Positions 1 to 8,400 of a stretch of DNA of 16,830 nt are shown here, piece after piece. The position numbers and the translations under genes are program-made. Within the stretch, counting starts at the first letter, position 1; each line of letters starts with the position of its first letter. This stretch comes from SM23-32 sp964434535 (GTDB lineage: Bacteria; Planctomycetota; Brocadiia; SM23-32): NCBI GenBank assembly GCA_964434535.1, contig CAYSWA010000049.1:1-16830 (forward strand), read 5' to 3'. The notes below the pieces were generated by a model that had not been told where the DNA came from, did no database searches, and saw only the letters and a list, made by a program, of their open reading frames with translations.

Positions 1-160
1 GCCGCGGGAGGAGGCAGCCGGACAGCGCCGCGGGGGGAAGCAGCCGGACAGCGCCGCGGGAGGAGGCAGCCGGACAGCGCCGCGGGGGGAAGCAGCCGGA
101 CAGCGCCGAGGAAGCAGCCGGACGGCAACGAGGGGGCAGCCGGACAGCGCCGCGGGGGCC
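1..160. repeat. 26-bp tandem repeat array with 52-bp higher-order unit
   Basis: Units of 26 bp begin at 1, 27, 53 and 79, followed by two 22-bp units at 105 and 127 and a partial unit at 149. Each ends in the core GCAGCCGGACAGC or a near copy. Two versions alternate (GGGAGGAGGC and GGGGGGAAGC), so 1-52 is identical to 53-104. The array runs off the left edge, so its true length is unknown. The unit is not a multiple of three and forward frames 1 and 2 stay open through the array (to TGA at 211 and TGA at 232), so openness is no evidence of coding. It is most likely an intergenic minisatellite. It could be the 3' end of a repetitive plus-strand gene entering from the left, but nothing supports that. 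Confidence 0.9.
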
Positions 161-226
161 GAGACAGCACCTGGCAATCCGTCGGCCCCGCACGGCCCAC
201 TACAGCGCGGTGATGCGGAAACTCCT

Positions 227-238
227 GGTGCCTGACAC
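227..238. repeat. GGTGCCTGACAC short dispersed-type motif
   Basis: The 12-mer GGTGCCTGACAC has GTG/CAC ends and resembles GGTGTCAGGCACC-like motifs that, from memory, recur in intergenic DNA of several bacterial groups. Only one copy is present in the window, so its repeat nature cannot be shown here. It lies between the tandem array and the three-way palindrome in a gene-free stretch. Confidence 0.3.
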
Positions 239-260
239 TTGAACTTGTGGCCAGCGCTCC

Positions 261-309
261 GTGGCACGGGCTTCCAGCCCGTGAAACATGGCCAGGATGG
301 CCATGCCAC
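261..309. repeat. Three-way palindromic dispersed-repeat element
   Basis: An outer stem GTGGCA (261-266) pairs with TGCCAC (304-309) and encloses two hairpins: CACGGGCT/AGCCCGTG with a 3-nt loop (265-283) and ATGGCC/GGCCAT with a 5-nt loop (288-304). The stems share two bases at 265-266 and one at 304, so a folded form would be a small three-way junction. Translated on the plus strand it reads TGFQPVKHGQDGHAT, a peptide I recall as a frequent false protein in Planctomycetota and related genomes, which points to a multicopy intergenic element. Apart from this and the two neighbouring repeats I see nothing else in 1-421, and no terminator with a T-tract behind the minus-strand operon that ends at 422. 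Confidence 0.75.
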
Positions 310-421
310 ACCAAGACGGCCACCGGCAAGATCAAGAGTCACAAGCTACTCCATTGTCCTGGCAACCCCACGAACGTCAGAGCCCCTGGCCCCGGCCGCC
401 CGCGCGGCCCGACGCCTCGCA

Positions 422-901
422 TCAGCCCGTCCGGCGCAGCTCCCGGCGCAGCTTCAGGCACATCAGCAGAGCCGACAGGCCGAAGATGAAGCCGAGCCCG
501 GCCAGGATGTCGCGCCAGGGCACCGGCTCCCGCCGGACCAGGTCCTCCTGGGCCGCGGGCGCCGGCGGCGCCCCCGGCTTCGCGCCGGCGACCTGGAACT
601 CGGCCTCCGTCGCGTGGCCCATGCTGCCGACGAACCGGGCCGTCCACCTGCCGGGGGCTCCCTCCGCCTTCACCACTGCCTTGCCCTCTGCGTCGGTCTC
701 CAGCTCGGCGAAGAGGGAGCCGTCGGGGCGGCGCACCTCGACCTTGACCCGGCGCGCCGGCGTGCCGTCGGGGAAGAACGCCTGGAGCAGCACGCTGCCG
801 TCCTCGCGCACGCGCGCGGCGGCGATCATCCTGTGCGCGAAGGCCGCCGGCCCGCTCGCGAGAAGCAGAAAGGCGCAGACGACGGGCAGCGTCCTACGCA
901 T
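422..901 (-). CDS. NikL-like periplasmic accessory protein of a Ni/Co ECF transporter
   Basis: A 159-aa protein, third gene of the minus-strand metal-uptake operon. It has a signal peptide (residues 1-22, cleavage likely after AFA, leaving His23 first), an Ig/carboxypeptidase-regulatory-like beta domain (about 23-105, with PDGTP, a PDG turn, TDAEG, PGRW and a GSMGH segment) and a C-terminal membrane helix (about 131-151) before a basic tail. This layout fits NikL, which together with NikK replaces NikN in the NikKMLQO variants. The ATG overlaps the cbiM stop by 8 bp (ATGCGTAG), and GGAGGG lies 5 nt upstream, so translation is coupled. It would sit outside the cytoplasmic membrane next to the CbiM S-component and help metal entry. 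Family assignment rests on pattern and context; nickel and cobalt cannot be told apart. No NikQ or NikO gene follows in the 421 bp to the window edge. Confidence 0.7.
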   Translation of the reverse strand: MRRTLPVVCAFLLLASGPAAFAHRMIAAARVREDGSVLLQAFFPDGTPARRVKVEVRRPDGSLFAELETDAEGKAVVKAEGAPGRWTARFVGSMGHATEAEFQVAGAKPGAPPAPAAQEDLVRREPVPWRDILAGLGFIFGLSALLMCLKLRRELRRTG

Positions 902-1502
902 GGTTGCCCTCCAGGATGGCCGGCTCCACCCTCTGCAGGAACGCCGCCGCCGAGCCGCTCACCACTCCCTCCACCACGGCCAGCGGCTGGTGCACGATCA
1001 CCATCGTCCAGGCCACGCCGGCGAAGGTGTCGTCGGCCAGCGCCAGCGCTGCCTTCAGCAGCAGCAGCGACACGATCACCGCGCCCCAGCCGGCCAGGAA
1101 GCCGAAGACGAACGGCGCCCACGGCCGCCGCAGGCGTCGCCCCGCGCGGAAGATGAGCCACGCCGCGTAGGCCGGCAGGCCCATCGTGAGCGCGTTCACG
1201 CCGATCGCCGTCACGCCCCCGTGCCCGAACAGCAGCGCCTGGAGCGCCACGCCGAACAGGATCGGCAGGAACGCCCACGGCCCCATGATGATCCCCACCA
1301 GCCCGATCAGCAGCAGGTGGGCCGAGGCAGGCCCCACCGGCACGTGCACCAGCGAGGCGACGAAGAAGAACGAGGCGCAGAGCGCCACGCGGGGGATGCG
1401 CTCGGCATCCAGGCGCGCCAGCAGCAGCCCGGCCAGCCCGGCCGAGCCCGCTCCCGCCCCGGCCAGCACCGAGGCCGGCAATATGCCGTCCGCCACGTGC
1501 AT
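894..1502 (-). CDS. cbiM: CbiM/NikM cobalt/nickel ECF transporter S-component
   Basis: A 202-aa integral membrane protein, the substrate-specific subunit of an energy-coupling factor transporter for Co(II) or Ni(II). The N-terminus MHVADGILP is diagnostic: in NikM structures the metal is held by the Met1 amine, His2 and one internal His. Here the candidates are His53 (in VHVPVGP) and His62. The FGHGGVTAIGVNALTMGLP block is also typical of the family. Hydrophobic stretches cover most of the chain and there is no signal peptide, as expected, since the start must lie exactly at this Met. The gene begins 6 nt after the upstream stop (TGAAGGGCGATG), with the SD-like AAGG partly inside that stop, and overlaps the downstream gene by 8 bp. 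It needs a T-component (CbiQ/NikQ) and an ATPase (CbiO/NikO), neither of which is in the window. Confidence 0.93.
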   Translation of the reverse strand: MHVADGILPASVLAGAGAGSAGLAGLLLARLDAERIPRVALCASFFFVASLVHVPVGPASAHLLLIGLVGIIMGPWAFLPILFGVALQALLFGHGGVTAIGVNALTMGLPAYAAWLIFRAGRRLRRPWAPFVFGFLAGWGAVIVSLLLLKAALALADDTFAGVAWTMVIVHQPLAVVEGVVSGSAAAFLQRVEPAILEGNHA

Positions 1503-1508
1503 CGCCCT

Positions 1509-2327
1509 TCAGCCTCCCGGCGTGATGGTGAACGGCTCCTCGACGTGCACCCAGAGCCCGCCGCGCAGCCCGCGCGCATACCGGGTGCCCTTGATCTCGA
1601 CCGTGCCCGACTCGGCCGCGACCGAGATCATCCACCAGCCCGGCTCGTCCAGCGTGTAGGTGACGCAGCCGAGCGGGCCCGTCTTTGCCGTGCGGGTGAT
1701 CATGGGCACGTCCTCCCTGCCGAACTGGTCGGTGGGCAGCGCTTCGGCGGGGACGAAGAAGCCGTTCAGCTTCTCGATCTTGACCATGGCGTCGGCGAGC
1801 GGCTCGCCGTCGAGGTAGGCGCGGGCGGTGAAGGCGAAGCCGGCCTCCAGCCCGTAGGGCCGCGTCAGGGGGACGACCTCGATCGGCAGCCCGAGCCGGC
1901 GGTCCCAGCCGACCTCGGCCATCACGTGCAGGCACTGCTTGACGTAGTGCTGCACGGCCTTGCCCTCCTTGACGAGGTAGGGCGGCGACTCCAGCACGAT
2001 CCAATGGTCGCCGATCGCCTCCGGGACGTAGCTGAAGGTGAAGGCGCGCCGCTCCGCCCCGCTCTCCGGGTCGAGCATGGCCGTGGGCTCGGGCTCGACG
2101 TCGACCCGGGCGCCGTCGGGCGTGACCGCATGGACCTGCGGCGGCTCGGCGTCGAACGCGATCAGCTCGTAGGGGTGGCCCCAGAAGTACTGCCAGGTGA
2201 CCGGCTTGCCGAGCGCGGCGTAGCCGTTCGGGCTGTCGGGCCAGAAGGTGTGGAAGTGGGCCAGCGAGACGCCGCCGGCCACGGCGAGCAGCGCCAGGAC
2301 CGCCAGGGCGAGCCGGGCCTTCCTCAT
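1509..2327 (-). CDS. DUF4198 / NikK-like periplasmic protein
   Basis: A 272-aa secreted protein, first gene of the operon. The signal peptide is about residues 1-23 (SLA cleavage), which would place His24 at the mature N-terminus followed by His26 (HFHTFWPD). The rest matches the DUF4198 family of periplasmic beta-rich proteins linked to CbiM/NikM transporters: two Ig-like halves, with a GHPYELIAF segment near the start, LTRPYGLEAG near the middle and DEPGWWMI towards the end. Its proposed role is to bind or present Co/Ni to the membrane S-component. The ATG at 2327 is chosen because GGAGGA (2335-2340) lies 7 nt upstream and a near-consensus promoter lies just beyond. The mature N-terminal His could form a histidine-brace-like site; this is inference. 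Confidence 0.8.
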   Translation of the reverse strand: MRKARLALAVLALLAVAGGVSLAHFHTFWPDSPNGYAALGKPVTWQYFWGHPYELIAFDAEPPQVHAVTPDGARVDVEPEPTAMLDPESGAERRAFTFSYVPEAIGDHWIVLESPPYLVKEGKAVQHYVKQCLHVMAEVGWDRRLGLPIEVVPLTRPYGLEAGFAFTARAYLDGEPLADAMVKIEKLNGFFVPAEALPTDQFGREDVPMITRTAKTGPLGCVTYTLDEPGWWMISVAAESGTVEIKGTRYARGLRGGLWVHVEEPFTITPGG

Positions 2328-2373
2328 CTGCGCGTCCTCCGCGGGAAAGGGGTCGTAACACGAAACCGGGAAA

Positions 2374-2402
2374 AGTATAACGCGTGCCCCGGCCCCCGTC
2401 AA
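2374..2402 (-). promoter_or_regulatory. Sigma-70-type promoter of the NikK-CbiM-NikL operon
   Basis: On the minus strand TTGACG (2402-2397) is followed after exactly 17 bp by TATACT (2379-2374). Transcription would start near 2367, leaving a leader of about 40 nt with the SD. The leader is too short for a cobalamin or NiCo riboswitch, so any metal control would need a protein operator. I see no clear operator palindrome. The promoter sits between the alpha-2-macroglobulin stop and the operon, so read-through from upstream is also possible. Confidence 0.75.
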
Positions 2403-2428
2403 GCGCAGGCGCCGCGAAGAAGGCCCGC

Positions 2429-5400
2429 CTACCGGTCCGCGATCTCGAGGGCGAGCTCGGCGCTGTTGCCCCGCAGCTCCGGCACGTACATGGCCTGCAC
2501 GACGGCGGGCAGGGCGTGGAAGAGGCCCGGCACCTCGGCCCGCAGCCGGTAGCGCAGCAGGTGCTCGCCCCGGGCGATGGCGTCGGCGAAGAACGCCACC
2601 TTCTCGTCGCGCAGCTCCATGTAGCTGTAGAAGCCCTCCTGGCCCTTGCCCCCGCTGCGCACCTGGGTCGGCTCGCAGCCGGCGGGCTTCATGTCCTCGA
2701 AGACCAGGAACGTGTAGTCGTTGTCGCTCGTGACGCGCAGCTCGACCTGGATCACGTCGCCGCTCTCGACGCGGTCGCCGTCCTTCAGGGGCGCGCGCTC
2801 GTAGCGCAGGCGCCGCTCGGTGAGCTTCTGCCCCTCGGCGCCCTCGACCTCGACCTCGAAGGGGATCTGACGCAGCAGGTAGTAGGTGCGGTCGAGCTTG
2901 AGCTGGAGTCCGGCGGCCGGGATCTGCTCCTCTTTCGTGAAGTAGCGCAGGTAGGCCGACCAGTAGAGCGCGCCGGGGCCGTCCTTGGAGATGGTCAGCG
3001 TGTGTTCGCCGCCGCTCAGGGCGGCCCCCTCCAGCACGAAGCTGTTGGGGGCGGTCAGGAAGTTCTCGCGGCTGATGCGCACGGTCTTGGTGACGGTGCC
3101 GCCGTCGAGGCTGAGGGTCAGCGCGTAGTCGGCCTCTCCCTCGCCGGTGGCGACGACGAACTCGCTCATGGCGGCCACGCAGAGGGTGGTGTCGCGCGTG
3201 GAGCGCCAGTAGTAGCCGTTGCGGCGGTTCTCCAGCAGCCACTTCACCAGCATCGGCGCCGCCTCGTGCTGCGGGTCGAGCCGCGCCAGGGCGCGCAGGC
3301 ACCAGGCGTTGGTCTCGATGTCATTGTTCCACCAGTGCCACCAGCCCTGCTGGGGCGTGCGGAGCCAGGCGACGCCGGTCTCGCGGTTGGTCTCCAGGTG
3401 CTGAAGGACGTTGCGCAGCACGATCTCGCCCCGTTCGTCCTCCAGGTTCGCCAGCGCCAGCGAGAGCAGCGCCTTGCCGTAGAGCCCGAGCTTGTCGCGA
3501 CCCTCGTAGAGGCGCTCGGCGCAGTCCTCGGCGCGCAGCCCGCGCATCGAGAGCACGTAGGCGGCGAAGGCGTGCGTGGCGCTCGGGCGCCAGTGCTCTT
3601 TGCGGAGCTCGGCCGCCTCGTGGGTGCGCAGGAACTCCATCCCCCGCCGGATCATCTGCTCGTCCACGGCCACGTCGCACTCGCGGGCGCTGACCAGCGC
3701 GTGGAGCACGTAGGCGGTCAGGTAGGGGCTTGACTCGCCTTCCTTCCACCAGGCCCAGCCGCCGTCGCCGTGCTGCATGTCGCCGATGCGCTCCAGGCCC
3801 TTCTCGATGATCGTGAACAGCTCGTCGGTGTCGAAGACGGGGTTGTCGGCGTAGATGCGGCGATGCTCGCCCTTCTCGATGCGGCGCACCTCGGCCATGC
3901 GGCCCCTGATCTGGCGCACGTCCTCCAGCGTGATGCCCATCGCATCGAGCGTCTTCAGCGTGAGCACGGCGGGCAGGAACCGGCTCACCGTCTGCTCGGT
4001 GCACCCGTAGGGATAGTCCAGGCAGTAGGGGAGGGCGTCGAGCATGGCGCCGACCAGCGTCGGGGCGAACTGCACCTCCAGGCGCGTCAGCTCCGGACGC
4101 CGCCGCTCCGGCACGCGGAGCCGGACCGTGTGGACCGCCCGCGCAGGCTCCGGGCGCATCATGCCGCAGTAGGAGTCCTGCACCGTCATCCCGTGCACGA
4201 GCACGGGGAAGGTCATGCGCACGGCGTCGGACTCCTCGTCGGTCAGCGCTTTCACGGTGACGGCAGCCGTGCCTTCCTTCAGCACCTTGACGCGCCAGTC
4301 GACGCGGCGCTCGCCGTCGGCGGCCACCTCGACGTCGACCGTCTGCGGATGGCCGTCCATCAGCGCCAGGTGCTCCGGCGGCACGTCGAGGCTCACGCGG
4401 GCCGTCTTCGCCTCGCCGAGGTAGTTGTGCACGTTGGCGCTGACGACCACCTCGTCGCGTTCCAGGAAGAAGCGGGGCGCCTGGAGCCGCACCAGCAGGT
4501 CCTTGGTCGTGGCGGCTTCCGTCGAGCCCTGCCCGACGCGCGTATCCTTGCCCATCGCCCAGGCGCTCACCTTCCAGGTGGTCAGGTTCTCCGGCATTTC
4601 GACGGTGAGCGTCGTCTCCCCGTCTTCGCCGGTGGTGGCGTCGGCGACCCAGAGGGCGGTGTCGGCGAACTCCTGGCGGACCTCCGCCTCGGCGAACGCG
4701 GGCGCGGGGGCCTCGGCCGCCTTCGCCATGTCGGCCGCGCCGCCGAGGCCCGGCGCTTCCGCCTCGGCCATCGGCGCCGCCACCCCCTCCATCACGGCGC
4801 CGCGCGCCATCTGCTCGCGCATGCCGTAGCCGACGGGGGTGCGCGACCTCAGTTCGTCCAGCTCCTCGTCGGTGATGCCGGCCCAGTCCTCCACCTGGGG
4901 CCCCCAGAGGCCGTCCCAGGCCGGCGGCAGGGGGGCGAGCCGGCGGAACGGGCGCAGCACCCGCCCGTAGGCGGCGAACTGCTCCAAGAGGTTCGTCACC
5001 ATCTGCGGATGGTGGTGGCGCAGCCGCCCGTGGAAGTACTTCGCGATCGGCGGCGCGCTCTCCTCCTGGATGTAGAGGACCGACTTGTCGAAGGCGCTCA
5101 GGGCGACCTGGACGTCGGCCGGGCCCCCGTCGGGCGCGCGGGCAGCGACGCTGATCGTGGCCCGCTCGCCGGGGCGGTACTCGGCCCGGTCGGTCTCGAC
5201 GGTCAGGTCGGCCACCATCTGCTCGGGCGGCACGCAGATGCGCCGGGCTTGCTGGTGGACGCGCAGATCGGCGACGGTGGTCGCCTCGACGAAGATGTTC
5301 GGCGCATCGCCCTCCTCGATCGGCACGTCCACGACCGTGTGCCCGGTCGGCAGCCGGAGCAGCCGATAGCTGAGCAGCGCGCCGGAGTCCACCTCGTCGG

Positions 5401-8400
5401 CGAACAGGACGTGGCTGCCGGCGCGGCGGGTGTTGATCATCAGGTGGCAGGTCTCGCCGGGGCGGTAGGTGTGCTTGTCGGTGATCAGCTCCAGGTCGTT
5501 GAAGCGGTAGAGCCGGCCGTCGAAGTCGCGCCCGACGATCCAGGCCACGCCGTAGCCCCTGACCGTGCCGCCCCAGGCGTCCGGCGCGGCGAAGGCGATC
5601 TTGAGCTGGTCGCTCCGCTCGTGGCGCATGCGGAAGGTGAGCAGCCCCCGCTCGTCGGTCTCGGCGGGCCAGCGGTCGAGCTCCTCCTCGTCGATGCGTG
5701 CGTTGTCGGCGCCGCCGTAGACGATGCGGGAGACGGTGACGAGCCCCTCGGTCTGCACCGGCCGGCTGTCGGGCGTGAGGCAGCGGATGGTGACGGCCAT
5801 CTCCTCGCCGGGCCGGTAGTAGCCGCGGTCCGTCTGCACCGTCGCGTAGAAAGCCCGGCGGGTGACCTTCACGTCGCCCTCGCCGGCGATGACGCGGCGG
5901 CTGGCGTCGCGCACCTCGGCCTCGACCACGTAGCGGTGGTCGCGGTCGGGGTGGTCGCGCAGGGCGGGCGCGGTGTCGATCTCCACCTCGAGCGTGCCGT
6001 CGGGGCCGATCGGGCCTTCGCCCTGCTTGACCAGCTCCCGCACCGGGCTGCGCGGCTGATAGCCCCACCACCACGGCGGCGGCGCCCAGCAGCATTCCAC
6101 CTCGCCCCACCACGGCAGCCACTCGTAGCCGTACCACGACCGCCCGTAGCCCGGTCCGTAGAGCCAGTCCCAGCGGCCCGGGAAGTAGTAGGTCTGCGAG
6201 TACTCCTCGCGGAAGACCTTGTAGCTGACGGTGGCGTCGGTGACCGGCGCGCCGAAGTAGTAGCGCGCGCGGATCACGGCGGTGAGTGTCTCGCCGAGCT
6301 TCGCGTGCGTCCTGTCGGGCTCGACGGTGACCTCGAACTCGGGCTTCTTGTACTCCTCCACGCGGAAGGTGCCGCCGCCGAGGCGGCGGTTCCCCTCGCG
6401 GACCTGGATGCGGTAGGCCCCGAGCGGCGGCTCCTCCCCGAGCATCAGCTCGCCGTCCAGGCCGCCGTACTCGTCGGTCCGCTTGCCGACGTTGAGCACT
6501 TCGTCGCCGCGCGGGTCGTAGACGACGAGACCGAACTCCTCGTGCGGCGCGTTCTGGTAGATGCCCTCGCGCATCCGCCGAAGCCAGGCCTTGTAGCGCA
6601 CGGTCTGCTGGGGCCGATAGACCGGGCGGTCCGTGATGACGTAGGCGAAGGTGCCCTGTCGCATCTCGGACGGCCGGTAGCCGCGCCAGTAGCTCATCTC
6701 CGACCAGGCCATCCGCCCGCCGGGGGCGCTGACGAGCACGTGGAGCTGGCCGTGCCGGTCGGCCGGACGCTCCACCAGCGTCAGGCCGTCGGCGTCCACG
6801 TCCTGCTCGACCTCGCGCACGTGCCAGAGGTGCTTGCGCGTGATGAGCGAACGCGTCTGCCATGCCTCCAGCACGCTGACCCGCGCCTCGGGGACCGGGG
6901 CGCCCGTGGCGGCGTCGGCCACGTAGTAGAGGTTCCCCGTCTCGGTGGGCTTCTCCACGAAGGCGAGGTCGGTGAGCACGACCACGGCGCGGCTCGCGCC
7001 GAGGCCGAGCAGGTCCGTGCCCGTCTTGCGGGCCTCGGCCTCCGGCGGCTCGCCGACGTAGGCGTAGAGCAGGTAGGCGCCGGGCTCCTTCAGCGGCGTC
7101 CGGAGCATCGCCTGCGCGTAGCGGTGGGAGCCGTCGTTCGGCACGGGTTCGGCCCAGCGGGCGACCTCCTCGCCGACGTGGCCGGCGATAAGCCGGCGCT
7201 GGGCCTGGTCGCCGCGCCCGTCCACCAGGTAGTGGTGCCACGTCCTGAGCATGTGCATGTAGGCGTTCGTCTCATCGGTCTCCTGCCGCGCCTTGGCCCG
7301 GAGCGTCGCCATCAGCGCGGGCAGGTCCACCTTGCGCGCGACGAAGTGGACGCGTTCGAGGTTGCGGTGGCTGAGCTGGAGGGCGGCCGGCCGGCCGGGG
7401 AGCTGCACGCCGCTCTGGCTGAGCTGGACCTGCGGCTCGCGGATGCGCCAGATCTGGGAGCGGGCCTGGCCTGCCCACTTGCTTTCGGGGAAGACCTCGG
7501 CCAGCGCCTCGTACTGCTCGACGGCCTGCACGTACTGCTGGCGGCTCTGGCAGTAGAGCCCGGCGCCGTAGCGGGCCTGGTCGGCGACGCCGCTCGTGGC
7601 GTAGTCCTCCGCCACGCGCCTCAGCAGCCCGAGCACGTCGAAGTGCTCCGGCAGCGCGACGCGGCGTATGCGCCCGCCGGCGAGCGCGAGGGCCTCGTCG
7701 TGCGCCAGCTCCCACGGGTTGTGGCTCTCCAGCTCTTCCTGGAGTGGTCGGCCGTGGCCGGTGTGGTAGAGGGCGGCATAGTTGTTCAGGCGGTCCATGC
7801 CGAACCGCTTGCGGGCGAGCATGGCCTGGCGATAGTAGCTGAGGGCGGTGTGGCGGCGCTCCTCGGTGGTGTCCAGCGCGCGTGCCTCGCCCAGCAGGTA
7901 GAGGATCTTCTCGTCGTCGGGCAGGTCCGGGCCGTACCGGTGCGGCTCGCGCGGCCAGATCGGCTCGCCGTCGGTGCCGACGCGGAGGCCGATCGGGCGC
8001 TTGCGGCGCCACTGCCACGTGCTGTAGCCCTCATCGAAGTCCTCCTCGCCGGCCGTCTCGGCGAGGAACTCGTCGCGCTGTCCCCACCAGCGGTGCCAGA
8101 AGTAGGGCTCGTCGTCGTAGATGCCGAAGCGGGAGAGCATGCCGGCCAGGTCGAAGGTGCAGCCGATGCGTTCCTCATGCCACGCGGGGTCGCCGGAGTC
8201 GAGCTCGGCGTAGAGCTCCCGCGCGCGCTCCATGTGCGCCACGGCGTGCTTCTTGTCGTAGGTGTGGCTCTGGAGGTAGATGCCCTGGCGGTGCTCGCCG
8301 CGGTGGAACTCGCCGCCCGAACGCGTCCCCCAGTGGGGAAGGAGCATGTAGAGGTGGCCGGTCAGGCGCTCGGCGCGGGCCTGCTGGGGCGCGCCGGCGG

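Noticed and set aside
1..160. CRISPR array
   Set aside because: The 26-bp units abut directly with no unique spacers.
2328..2373. Cobalamin or NiCo riboswitch before the metal operon
   Set aside because: The leader is about 40 nt, too short for either, and lacks their conserved motifs.
288..2552. 754-codon plus-strand frame antisense to the metal operon
   Set aside because: Arg/Pro/His-rich translation, no SD or domain, covers three well-supported minus-strand genes; a GC-rich shadow.
3321..7241. 1306-codon minus-strand frame inside the alpha-2-macroglobulin gene
   Set aside because: Shifted frame of the same strand with Arg/Ala/Pro-rich sequence; the in-frame product has clear domains and motifs.
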